NCBI GenBank assembly: GCA_020639235.1
Contig: JACKHC010000001.1
Span: 186,001 to 250,000 of the forward strand
Source of the DNA: Phycisphaeraceae bacterium
Lineage (GTDB): Bacteria > Planctomycetota > Phycisphaerae > Phycisphaerales > UBA1924
DNA length: 64,000 nucleotides
Direction of reading: 5' to 3'
Made by a program: the position numbers and the translations under genes. The notes beneath the pieces were generated by a model, which saw only the letters and a list, made by a program, of their open reading frames with translations, was not told the DNA's origin and made no database searches. This document shows, one piece after another, positions 17,323 through 25,697 of the stretch; the first letter of the stretch is position 1, and each line of letters opens with the position of its first letter.

Positions 17323-20022
17323 GTGCGAGGTCGAGGAGATTCGAGGTGGCGCTCGCTCGCTGTGTTGCTTATTGCGTGTGGCGCGCCGTTGGGCGCGCAC
17401 GCGCAGGACGCGCTCGACAAGCCGGATGTGAGTGACAGTGTGCTGCGTGCGGTGAGCGCGGGGTATCTGAGCGCGGATGAGCGTGCGGACCTGCGGGTGT
17501 TCCACGGGATGTGGAACGACTCTGATCTTGAGGATGTGAAGCGGCGGGCGCGGGCGGCGCTGATGATGGCGGTGTGGGACGACGCCTCGCTGATGAACAT
17601 GGAGGCGGACGCGGAGGACCGGGCCGAGGCGGCGATGTGGCGGGGCGAATACGGGGATGCGCTGGAGACGCTGGCGGGGGTGTCGTCGCTGCGGGGCGCG
17701 CGGTTGCGCGCCGAGTCGCTGGAGGCGCTGGGGCGGTTGCGCGAGGCGGATGTGGCGATCGACCCGGTGGTCTCGGCGCTGACGCGGGAGCAGACGGACA
17801 GCGCGGCCGAACTCTTAGAGGGCGCGCTGGCGATGCGGATTCGGGCGCGGCTGGAGGGGCGGCCGGCGGGCGACTTTCACGCGCTGATGCGGCTGTACGG
17901 GCGGGCGTACCAGGACCTGGACCGGCTCTATTGGCCCGCGCTGGTGGCGGAGGCGTGGCTCCTCAAGGAGAAGGGGAACTGGGGGGAGTCGCAGCAGGCG
18001 GCGCAGCAGGCGATGGCGCTCAACCCGCGGTGTGTCGGGGCGGCGGCGCTGCTGGGCGCGATGGCTGTCGAGACATTCTCGTTTGATCAGGCGCAGGAGA
18101 TCGCGGGCGAGCTGGACCGGATGGCGCGGCAGATCGATGTGGACCCGTCGGCGACGAGCCCGCTGGGGGAGTTGATTCGCGCGCGGGCGTGGATTCGCCA
18201 GAACGAGCCGGACCTGGCGCAGTACCACATCGATACGGTGCTGGCGCGATACCCGCTCAATCGGGAGGCGCTGGCGCTGGATATCGCGTGCGAGGCGCTG
18301 CGGTACAACGACGATGAGGTCGAGGCGATGCTGGCGCGGTACGACGAGCTGAGCCCGGGATCGGCGCGGGCGTTGTACGAGGTGGGGCGGACGCTCTCGG
18401 ATGCGCGGCAGTACGAGCCGGCGGCGGCGTACCTGAGGCGGGCCGGCGAGCGCGCGCCGAACTGGCCCGAGGTGCACATCGAGCTGGGATTGCTGGAGAT
18501 GCAGTCGGGGCGGGATGTTGAGGCGGTGGCGGCGCTGCGGCGGGCGACGAAGCTGGATGAGTTCAATGTGCGGGCGGCGAACAGTCTGAAGTTGATCGAG
18601 GAGTTGTCGACCTACGAGACGATCGAGGGCGATCACTTCATTGTGCGGTACAAGGGGGGCGAGGGCGGGGACGGGGTGATGGCGCGGGAGATGATGGGGC
18701 CGCTGGACCGGCTGCACGAGGTTGTGACGGGTGAGTTGGGTTTTGAGCCGGCGGGGAAGACGGTGATCGAGTTGTTGCCGGATCACGAGTGGTTCAGCGT
18801 TCGGATTACGGGGATGCCGGATGTGCACACGATCGCGGCGGCGACGGGGCCGGTGATCGCGATGGAGTCTCCCCGTGAGGGCAAGAACCATCTGGTGGGC
18901 GAGTATGACTGGCCGCGGGTGTTGCAGCACGAGTACACGCACACGGTGACGCTGGCGATGACGCGTAACCGGATTCCGCACTGGTTCACGGAGGCGGCGG
19001 CGGTGCATCTGGAGTATGGGCCGCGGGACTACGACCGGTGCCGGTTGCTGGTTGGTGCGCTCATGGGCGGGACGCTTTTCGACATGCGGGAGATCAATGT
19101 GGGGTTCACGCGGGGGGACATGCGTGCGCAGGCGTACGCGCAGGGGCACTGGATGTACGAGTACATCCTGCACGGGTGGGGCCCGGGTGCGCCGATCGCG
19201 CTGATGGACCGGTACGCGGAGGGGATGCGAGAGGACGACGCGATGTGCGAGGTGCTGGGGCTCTCGCAGGAGGAGTTTTTCGAGCGGTTCAAGGCATGGG
19301 CGAAGGAGGACGCTGCGGGGTGGGGGTTGACGACGCGGCCGACGATCGGGGAGTTACTGCTGGAGGAGACGCAGGCGCTTGCGAACATGCGGGCGCGGAC
19401 GGGCGATGATCTGGCGGAGATCGCGATGCTGAGCGCGGGCTCGATGGCGGGTGTGCGCGGGATCAACGAGCGGTTCCGGTATCAGACGGACCTTGTGGAT
19501 GTGTCGCCGGCGATGGTGGAGAAGTGGCTTGCGCGGTACCCGGAGCATCCGGGTGTGCTGGAGTTGGAGTTGAAGGAAGTGCTGGAGGCGCGGGACGGAG
19601 AGGCGGATGAGGTGATGGCGCCGCTCCTGGAGCGGTATGCGGCGGCGCGGCCGGTGGACCCGATGCCGCACCGCTTGCTTGCGAAGGTGTATCTGGCTTC
19701 GAGCGAGCCGGCGCGTGCAATTCCTCACCTGGAGTATCTGGATGCGCGCGAGCAGTATTCGGCGGCGTACGCTGCGGAACTGGCGCGCCGGTACGGGGCG
19801 ATCGGTGAATATGCGGAGGCGGGTCGGTTCGCGGAGCGTGCGACGATGATCGCGCCGTTCAACGGGAACTACAGGGAGTTGGCGGCGACGGTGGCGATTC
19901 GTCTGAAGGACTGGGACACGGCGGAGCGGCATCTGCTGGCGCTGGTTGATCTGGAGCCGGGGCGTGAGGTGCACAAGCGTCGGCTGGAGGCGCTGGGGAA
20001 GATGCAGGAAGAGGACAGCTAA
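17323..20022 (+). CDS. Secreted TPR protein with gluzincin metallopeptidase (MA-type) domain
   Basis: The 899-residue protein has a signal peptide (SLAVLLIACGAPLGAHA, cut near residue 28). Many TPR-like helical repeats cover about 50-430 and 680-890. Between them is a peptidase domain with HEYTH at 536-540 (zinc ligands and catalytic Glu) and HWFTEAAAVHLE about 15 residues later, whose Glu is the third ligand. This is the gluzincin (peptidase MA-like) pattern. It should act outside the cytoplasm; the substrate is unknown. The start is a GTG with AGAGGAG in front. A second CACAGAG repeat begins at the stop codon. Confidence 0.85.
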   Translation: MRGRGDSRWRSLAVLLIACGAPLGAHAQDALDKPDVSDSVLRAVSAGYLSADERADLRVFHGMWNDSDLEDVKRRARAALMMAVWDDASLMNMEADAEDRAEAAMWRGEYGDALETLAGVSSLRGARLRAESLEALGRLREADVAIDPVVSALTREQTDSAAELLEGALAMRIRARLEGRPAGDFHALMRLYGRAYQDLDRLYWPALVAEAWLLKEKGNWGESQQAAQQAMALNPRCVGAAALLGAMAVETFSFDQAQEIAGELDRMARQIDVDPSATSPLGELIRARAWIRQNEPDLAQYHIDTVLARYPLNREALALDIACEALRYNDDEVEAMLARYDELSPGSARALYEVGRTLSDARQYEPAAAYLRRAGERAPNWPEVHIELGLLEMQSGRDVEAVAALRRATKLDEFNVRAANSLKLIEELSTYETIEGDHFIVRYKGGEGGDGVMAREMMGPLDRLHEVVTGELGFEPAGKTVIELLPDHEWFSVRITGMPDVHTIAAATGPVIAMESPREGKNHLVGEYDWPRVLQHEYTHTVTLAMTRNRIPHWFTEAAAVHLEYGPRDYDRCRLLVGALMGGTLFDMREINVGFTRGDMRAQAYAQGHWMYEYILHGWGPGAPIALMDRYAEGMREDDAMCEVLGLSQEEFFERFKAWAKEDAAGWGLTTRPTIGELLLEETQALANMRARTGDDLAEIAMLSAGSMAGVRGINERFRYQTDLVDVSPAMVEKWLARYPEHPGVLELELKEVLEARDGEADEVMAPLLERYAAARPVDPMPHRLLAKVYLASSEPARAIPHLEYLDAREQYSAAYAAELARRYGAIGEYAEAGRFAERATMIAPFNGNYRELAATVAIRLKDWDTAERHLLALVDLEPGREVHKRRLEALGKMQEEDS

Positions 20023-20050
20023 CCACAGAGGGCACAGAGAGCACGCAGAG
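20021..20050 (+). repeat. CACAGAG-unit repeat, copy 4, joined to a ribosome binding site
   Basis: It reads AACCACAGAGGGCACAGAGA then GCACGCAGAG and overlaps the last base of the TPR peptidase stop codon. Its end supplies AGAGGA ahead of the GTG start at 20060. Confidence 0.8.
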
Positions 20051-20059
20051 GAATGCCGA

Positions 20060-20458
20060 GTGCGTCGATTCAGGCATGTGACGTGGTCCGTGTTTGTGGT
20101 GGGAGCGTTGATGATGCTCGGTGTGGCGATCTGGACGCTTCTGGCGCCTGATGTCGGGGTTGCGGAGCGTGTTGCTTATTGGGTGGTGTACTTCACGACG
20201 GCAATTCCGATGGCGGCGCTTGTGCTTGTGTCAGCTGTGCGTGGTGTGCGAGCGCTCATCGGCGCACAGAATAAGTTGTTGCCTTTGCCGGAAGCGGCGA
20301 TGGCGGGGCTTGCAGCGGGTTGGAGCGCGTTCCGTCCCGAGCCGGGTGAGCGGGTGGTTGGGCTTCCAGGCATCGTCTCGGCGGGCCTTGCGCTGGGGTG
20401 CACGATGAGCGCCGGTTTGAACCTCGCGGTCGTCAGGATCCGGGAAGTGCTGACCTGA
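20060..20458 (+). CDS. Small membrane protein, unknown
   Basis: The 132-residue product has two clear membrane helices (WSVFVVGALMMLGVAIWTLL and VAYWVVYFTTAIPMAALVLV) and a weaker C-terminal one (GLPGIVSAGLALGCTMSAGL). The GTG at 20060 has an AGAGGA site from the CACAGAG repeat. The frame is open further upstream, but that overlaps the TPR gene. No family is recognised. Confidence 0.6.
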   Translation: MRRFRHVTWSVFVVGALMMLGVAIWTLLAPDVGVAERVAYWVVYFTTAIPMAALVLVSAVRGVRALIGAQNKLLPLPEAAMAGLAAGWSAFRPEPGERVVGLPGIVSAGLALGCTMSAGLNLAVVRIREVLT

Positions 20459-20501
20459 CCGACCTGCGGCTGGGTGGCGCTGTGTGATAGTTTGATGTTG
20501 G

Positions 20502-22301
20502 ATGTTCATCGAGCGCAGATCGACGCGGTCGGCTGTTGGTGAGGGTCGGTTGCTCACGGGGGGGATGGTGCGCGGTGTGATCGCGCTGATGATGCTGGTG
20601 CCGGTGATTCTGGAGTTGGGGTGGCACGCGCGGCCCTTTGGGATTCCCGACGGCCTGCTGCACGGCGTGCTGGTGGTGCTGTGGGTGGCGCACCTGGGCG
20701 TGATGTGGTGGAGCGCGGCGATGTGGCGGGGCGGGGGCGGGGGTTGGCGGGGGTTTGTAGCGCATCACCGGGTTGAGTCGTTCGTGATGGGGCTGGGGCT
20801 GGTGATGGCGTGGTCGTTCGGCGCGCTGTCGTGGTGCGTGGCGGTGCTGGTGGTGCTGACGATTCTGCGCGGGCACGCTTGGCTGGTAGGTCGGGGTGTG
20901 TCGCCCAGCGTGTTGTTCCTGATGTCGTTCGTGCTGCTGATCGGTTCGGGGACGGGGCTCTTGATGTTGCCGGCGGCGACGCCGCCCGAGAAGCGGATCG
21001 GCGTGATCGATGCGCTGTTCACCTCGACGAGCGCGGTTTGCGTGACGGGTTTGAGCGTGCGCGACACCGGGACGGAGTTCACGCGGTTCGGGCAGACGGT
21101 GATTCTGACGCTGATTCAGTCGGGCGGGCTGGGGATTATTTTGTTCGGGGCGTTGTTGCTGCTGGCGTTTGGTGGGGCGGTGGACCTGCGGTCGTCGCGC
21201 GAGATCACGGGGGGCGCGACGGGTTTGACGGGGGGGATGAGCGCGGGTGATTACCTGAAGCGGGTGGTGGGGATTGTGTTTGGTGTTGAGTTGGCGGGTG
21301 CCGCGCTGCTCTACTTCTTCTGGCCGGTGTCGTGGGTCGGTGCGCCGGCGGATCTCGGTGAGGCGGGCGGGCGGGTGTTCCACTGTGTGTTTACTTCGGT
21401 GTCGGCGTTGTGCAACGCGGGATTCTCGACGACGGCGAATAGTCTGCAGGGGCTGCGGCTTCACTGGACGACACATGTGGTGATCGCGCTGCTGATCACG
21501 GCGGGCGGGATCGGGATGCCGGTGATTATCAATCTGTGGGGAACGGCGAGGGCGCGGGTGCTTCGCGGGCGGGGCGCGATGGGCGCGGACGGGAAGCTGA
21601 TCCGGCTGACGCTGCACACGAAGATTGTTCTGGTGACGACGCTGGTGGTGTACCTGGTGGGCGGGTTCGGGATATTGATGAGCCGGTTGTCATGGGGCGG
21701 AGAGTCGTTCGGCGCGGCGCTGCTGGATGCGCATTTCATGAGCGTGACGACGCGGACGGCGGGGTTTGACACGGTGGCGCCGAACCAGATGGGAATTCTG
21801 AGCCGGTTTGTCATGATGGTGCAGATGTTTATCGGTGGGTCGCCGGCGTCGACGGCGGGGGGTGTGAAGACTGTGGCTGTGGCCGCGATCGGGCTGACGG
21901 TGTGGAACACGATTCGCGGGCGCGCAGAGACGAACGCGTTCGGTCGGGCGCTGACGGACGAGATGGTGCGGCGGGCGGCGGTGCTGATCGTGCTGGGATT
22001 GGTGACGGTGGCGTCGCTTGCGACGGTGCTGACGGTGACGGACCCGCGTGGCTTGGAGTCGGAGGCGGGTCAGGCGGAGGCGTTCGAGGAGATTCTGTTC
22101 GAGTCGGTGTCGGCGTGCGGGACGGTCGGGCTGACGATGGGGTTGACGCCCGAGTTGAGCGATGAGGGGAAGGTTGCGGTGAGCATCGGGATGTTCATGG
22201 GGCGGGTTGGGCCGCTGGCGTTCCTGATGGCGCTGGCGGGCGCGGCGAGAAGGACGCCGGACTCGGCGCGGTATGCGCGGGAAGATGTGGTCATGGGGTG
22301 A
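20502..22301 (+). CDS. TrkH/KtrB-family potassium uptake channel subunit
   Basis: The 599-residue polytopic protein has the four pore-loop repeats of TrkH/KtrB: TSTSAVCVTGLSV, TSVSALCNAGFST, MSVTTRTAGFDTV and ESVSACGTVGLTMG. Each has the selectivity-filter glycine. There are about 11 membrane helices, with two extra ones before the first repeat. It moves K+ (or Na+) across the inner membrane and normally needs a cytoplasmic TrkA/KtrA regulator; none is encoded in this window. The family is firm, but Trk versus Ktr is not. Confidence 0.93.
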   Translation: MFIERRSTRSAVGEGRLLTGGMVRGVIALMMLVPVILELGWHARPFGIPDGLLHGVLVVLWVAHLGVMWWSAAMWRGGGGGWRGFVAHHRVESFVMGLGLVMAWSFGALSWCVAVLVVLTILRGHAWLVGRGVSPSVLFLMSFVLLIGSGTGLLMLPAATPPEKRIGVIDALFTSTSAVCVTGLSVRDTGTEFTRFGQTVILTLIQSGGLGIILFGALLLLAFGGAVDLRSSREITGGATGLTGGMSAGDYLKRVVGIVFGVELAGAALLYFFWPVSWVGAPADLGEAGGRVFHCVFTSVSALCNAGFSTTANSLQGLRLHWTTHVVIALLITAGGIGMPVIINLWGTARARVLRGRGAMGADGKLIRLTLHTKIVLVTTLVVYLVGGFGILMSRLSWGGESFGAALLDAHFMSVTTRTAGFDTVAPNQMGILSRFVMMVQMFIGGSPASTAGGVKTVAVAAIGLTVWNTIRGRAETNAFGRALTDEMVRRAAVLIVLGLVTVASLATVLTVTDPRGLESEAGQAEAFEEILFESVSACGTVGLTMGLTPELSDEGKVAVSIGMFMGRVGPLAFLMALAGAARRTPDSARYAREDVVMG

Positions 22302-22305
22302 ATAC

Positions 22306-22338
22306 AGTTCACCACAGAGCACACAGAGAGCACAGATA
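22306..22338 (+). repeat. CACAGAG-unit repeat, copy 5
   Basis: GTTCACCACAGAGCACACAG then AGAGCACAGATAAG starts 4 nt after the trkH-like stop codon, in sense orientation. Confidence 0.8.
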
Positions 22339-22421
22339 AGAACAGGAGTTGTCACAACAAAAAGCAACAAGCACAGAAGAAGTTCTTTGATGCGATTCGT
22401 GCGCGGCTCGATCCGGAGTCC

Positions 22422-22880
22422 ATGGCACGCCGATTCCGGGGGAAGCAAATTGCAGAGATGGAAGGGTCGGCAGAAGGCATCGCAGCGATGTACTTCGACA
22501 TGATCGGCGATCCGGACTCGTGGCGAAACGAGAGCGGCGACTCCTTGATCGGGTCGCTGTACGAAGTGCTCGACTCGGCTAGTGGTCGGGCGCGCAATCA
22601 ACTGGAATGGTTGGTTTTGATCGCATTCAACGGGTTGGCGTTGGTCGTGCTTGACGACTGGTCGGACATACCTGGCACGCTTGAGTCACTCGCACACCTG
22701 AATGATCCAGAACTGACGGCTGGCTATCTCGATCTGCTGTGGGCCTACCGAGTCGACGACAAACCAATCGAAGATGATCGGTATCGATCACTCGTCGCTT
22801 CATGGATCGATGATATTGAGCTTGTGTTCGATCAGCTGGATAAGAGTCGCCAGTCCCAGTGGCGCCGGCTCAAGGACTAG
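22422..22880 (+). CDS. Unknown soluble protein, possibly 5'-frameshifted
   Basis: The 152-residue product is acidic, helical and without signal peptide or membrane segments; no family is recognised. The same frame stays coding-like upstream (KKFFDAIRARLDPES) but has no start codon. A well-placed start (AGGAG then TTG at 22349, MSQQKATSTEEV) is in another frame and stops at 22388-22390. A one-base error or mutation near 22381-22388 would join them. Its third codon positions are less GC-rich than its neighbours, which may mean later acquisition. Confidence 0.55.
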   Translation: MARRFRGKQIAEMEGSAEGIAAMYFDMIGDPDSWRNESGDSLIGSLYEVLDSASGRARNQLEWLVLIAFNGLALVVLDDWSDIPGTLESLAHLNDPELTAGYLDLLWAYRVDDKPIEDDRYRSLVASWIDDIELVFDQLDKSRQSQWRRLKD

Positions 22881-22892
22881 AGCTGAGTCACC

Positions 22893-23462
22893 TTACACGC
22901 GTGTGAGCCAGCGGATGAGTGCGGTGAGGAGGAGTGCGGCGAGGGCGATGGCTGCGGCGCTGGTGATGATGATGGTGCGCGTGCGTGCTTTGGCGCTGCG
23001 CGCGGCGCGGTGGAGCGAGTTCTTCGGCGGCGCGGGGATCATGGAGAGGCGGGACTGGACGCGGGGGGAGTCGGCGTGGTGCGCGTGATCTGATTGGGAG
23101 GATGTGTCTGACTTACCGGTGCGTGCGGCGTCCTGGACGATGGCGATGATGAGAGAGGCGTCGAAGGGGCGGAGCCCGAGCGCGCGGGAGATGGTCATGA
23201 GGCGGGCGCGCTTTTCGGGTGTGATGAGCGCGGCGCGGCCGCCTTCGAGTTGTTCGGTAACGCGGAGGGCCATGATTCGGCGCGCGTCGTGTTCGGTGAG
23301 GAGCGCGGCGGACTGGTTCTCGCGGCGGATGCGGACGCGCGTGGGTGAGAGGGGCGCGCGCGAGATGGGCTCGGCGGGGGTTTCGCCGGGTCTGACGAGG
23401 CGGAGGGCGCCGGATGAGGGTGAGAGGGGGGCGTAGGACATGCGTGGTGTATTGTTCCGCAC
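22893..23462 (-). CDS. Tail-anchored membrane protein, unknown
   Basis: The 189-residue protein has a polar, proline-rich N-terminus, a helical middle (RIMALRVTEQLEGGRAALITPEKRAR...) and one C-terminal membrane helix (TIIITSAAAIALAALLLTAL, about 163-182). This is a tail-anchored layout with the bulk in the cytoplasm. An alternative start (MSYAPL) is 7 codons inside. It is divergent from the gene at 23.5 kb. No family is recognised. Confidence 0.55.
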   Translation of the reverse strand: MRNNTPRMSYAPLSPSSGALRLVRPGETPAEPISRAPLSPTRVRIRRENQSAALLTEHDARRIMALRVTEQLEGGRAALITPEKRARLMTISRALGLRPFDASLIIAIVQDAARTGKSDTSSQSDHAHHADSPRVQSRLSMIPAPPKNSLHRAARSAKARTRTIIITSAAAIALAALLLTALIRWLTRV

Positions 23463-23513
23463 AATGCGTGCCGATCAATCATCGTGGGGGATGATTCTGC
23501 GAATGAGGTTGCG

Positions 23514-24020
23514 ATGAGCGGGACAGACAGCGCGGGCGCGGGGCGTCCAGATAACAGACGATTGGTGATCAAGTCGTCGCATGGCGCGGGGGAGGTGATG
23601 GCGCGTGTGTCGGCGTTATCGACGCGGGGGAAGTTGCCGGGGTTTGTGAAGCGCGGGGAGCGGGCGTTCGAGGCGACGGTGTTCGGCGAGCCGTACGACC
23701 GGGTGCTGGTGGCGGGCGTGCGGGACTCGGGGGATGGCGGCTCGGTGATTGAGGGGGAGGTTCGGCTGAAACGGAAGATGCCGACGATCATGATCGTGGT
23801 GTTTCTGTTCACCCTTTGGCCGGGCGTGTGGCTGACGGACTCGCTGATGGTGACGTACTTCTCGTGGTACCCGCGGGAGATGTGGGTGACTGTGGCGTGG
23901 TATGTGCCCTTGTGCCTGTTGGCGCTGCCGGCGCTGTGGAAGCAGTGGAAGAAGTCGTGCGTGATCGCGGCGGGGGAGGTGGCGACGATCGAGGAGAAGT
24001 TGCGCGGGGCGGTGGGTTGA
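23514..24020 (+). CDS. Two-helix membrane protein, unknown
   Basis: The 168-residue product has a soluble N-terminal part of about 90 residues, two membrane segments (PTIMIVVFLFTLWPGVWLT and MWVTVAWYVPLCLLALPALW) and a charged tail. The ATG at 23514 has a weak GAGG in front; an in-frame GTG at 23484 would add 10 residues. No family is recognised. The layout resembles proteins with an SHOCT- or PH-like cytoplasmic domain, but no motif proves it. Confidence 0.55.
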   Translation: MSGTDSAGAGRPDNRRLVIKSSHGAGEVMARVSALSTRGKLPGFVKRGERAFEATVFGEPYDRVLVAGVRDSGDGGSVIEGEVRLKRKMPTIMIVVFLFTLWPGVWLTDSLMVTYFSWYPREMWVTVAWYVPLCLLALPALWKQWKKSCVIAAGEVATIEEKLRGAVG

Positions 24021-24139
24021 GCGGGATGGGGGCGTTCATCGCTGCGGGGGCCGGGGGGCTCTTGGATGGCTTAGACTGTGTGGTTGACCCGCGGGGCTGC
24101 GGGTTGTTTTCACGATGACGACGCACCACGGATGACGCG

Positions 24140-25618
24140 ATGACCTCCCCCCATTTTTCCCCTTCCCCTTCCTCTCAATCTGATTGTTGCGCCGGCGGCG
24201 GCACGCGCGCTGCGCGGGCGATGGCGCCGGTGTACACGAGTGTTCTGGACATGATCGGGAACACGCCGATGCTCGAGCTCACAAAGCTGGACGCGGGCAA
24301 GTGCCGGTTGTTCGGGAAACTCGAGTTGATGAACCCGGCGAGTTCGATCAAGGACCGGATCGGGCTGGAGATGATCGAGGCCGCGGAGAAGGACGGGCGG
24401 CTCGATCCGAACGGGCACCCGAAACCGACGATCATTGAGGGCACGGCGGGGAACACGGGGTTGGGGTTGGCGCTGGTGGCGGGGCAGCGTGGGTACCGGT
24501 TGAAGGTGGTGATGCCGGACAAGATGAGCCAGGAGAAGATTCAGCACCTGCGCGCGATGGGGGCCGAGGTTGTGCTGACGCGCTCGGATGTGCAGAAGGG
24601 GCACCCGCAGTATTACCAGGATGTTGCGGAGCGGATCGCGAAGGAGACGCCCAACTCGCTCTACATCAATCAGTTCTCGAATCCGGACAACATCCGGGCG
24701 CACTACGAGACGACGGGGCCTGAGATCTGGGCGCAGCTAGAGAGCATCGGGGAGCGGGTGGACGCGTTTGTTGCGGGCGTGGGGACGGGCGGGACGCTCA
24801 CGGGTGTGGGGCGGTATCTGCGGGAGAAGAACCCGGATGTGAAGCTGATTCTGTCGGACCCGGCGGGATCGATTCTGCATCCGCTGGTGAACGAGGGGAA
24901 GAAGGTCGAGCCGGGTGCGTGGCTGATCGAGGGGATGGGCGAGGACTTTGTTCCCGATGTGTGCGATCTCTCGCTGGTTGATGAGGCGATTGCGGTGACG
25001 GACCGGCAGGCGTTCCACGCGGCGCGGCTGCTGCTTCGGCGCGAGGGGTTGCTGGCGGGGTCGAGCACGGGGGCGCTGCTGCACGCGGCGCTGGAGTGGT
25101 GCACGAAGCAGACGAAGCCGATGAATGTGGTGACGCTGGTGTGCGACACGGGCGGGAAGTACCTATCGAAGATGTTCAACGATCACTGGATGATCGACAA
25201 CGGGTTCATCGAGCGGCCGCAGCGGAACGATCTCGGGGATCTGGTGGCGCGGCGTCACGAGGAGAACGAGGACTACACGCTCAGCGAGGACGACACGCTG
25301 ACGGTGGCGATCAAGCGGTTCCAGTTGTACGGGATCTCGCAGATGGTGGTGCTGGGGCCCAAGCGGAGCGTGGCGGGGATCATTGATGAGAGCGACATTT
25401 TGCTGGCGGTGACGAAGGATGAGGATGTGTTCGGCCGGCCGGTGAGCGATTTCATGACGCGCCGGCTGGAGACGATCCGCGCGGACAAGAGCGTTGAGGA
25501 CCTGATGCCGATCTTCCGGGCGGACCGGGTAGCGATCGTTGTGGACGGGAGCGGGAAGTATGTGGGGCTGATCACGAAGATCGATTTGATCAACTATCTG
25601 CGCCGGAAGCTGGTTTAG
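24140..25618 (+). CDS. Cystathionine beta-synthase
   Basis: The 492-residue protein combines a fold-type II PLP domain with a C-terminal pair of CBS domains. K71 in SSIKDRIG is the PLP lysine. GTAGNTG (101-107) binds the PLP phosphate region and GVGTGGTLTG lies further on. The CBS pair (about 375-490, GISQMVVL...GIIDESDIL and VSDFMTRRLETIRADKSVEDLMPIF) is a usual site of allosteric control. It condenses homocysteine with serine to cystathionine. MAPVYTSVLDMIG at 24221 is a possible shorter start. With the gene 79 bp downstream it makes a reverse transsulfuration route to cysteine. Confidence 0.92.
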   Translation: MTSPHFSPSPSSQSDCCAGGGTRAARAMAPVYTSVLDMIGNTPMLELTKLDAGKCRLFGKLELMNPASSIKDRIGLEMIEAAEKDGRLDPNGHPKPTIIEGTAGNTGLGLALVAGQRGYRLKVVMPDKMSQEKIQHLRAMGAEVVLTRSDVQKGHPQYYQDVAERIAKETPNSLYINQFSNPDNIRAHYETTGPEIWAQLESIGERVDAFVAGVGTGGTLTGVGRYLREKNPDVKLILSDPAGSILHPLVNEGKKVEPGAWLIEGMGEDFVPDVCDLSLVDEAIAVTDRQAFHAARLLLRREGLLAGSSTGALLHAALEWCTKQTKPMNVVTLVCDTGGKYLSKMFNDHWMIDNGFIERPQRNDLGDLVARRHEENEDYTLSEDDTLTVAIKRFQLYGISQMVVLGPKRSVAGIIDESDILLAVTKDEDVFGRPVSDFMTRRLETIRADKSVEDLMPIFRADRVAIVVDGSGKYVGLITKIDLINYLRRKLV

Positions 25619-25621
25619 GAC

Positions 25622-25660
25622 AGTTCACCACAAGAGCACACAGAGATCACAGAGAGAGAA
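25622..25660 (+). repeat. CACAGAG-unit repeat, copy 6
   Basis: AGTTCACCACAAGAGCACAC then AGAGATCACAGAGAG starts 3 nt after the cystathionine beta-synthase stop codon, in sense orientation. No copy is seen further right in the window. Confidence 0.8.
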
Positions 25661-25697
25661 CAGGCAAGAAGCAAGAAGCGGAAGAACCGAGCCATTT

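Noticed and set aside
12571..25660. CRISPR array
   Set aside because: The CACAGAG repeats are short, irregular, spread over 13 kb between genes, and have no spacers or cas genes.
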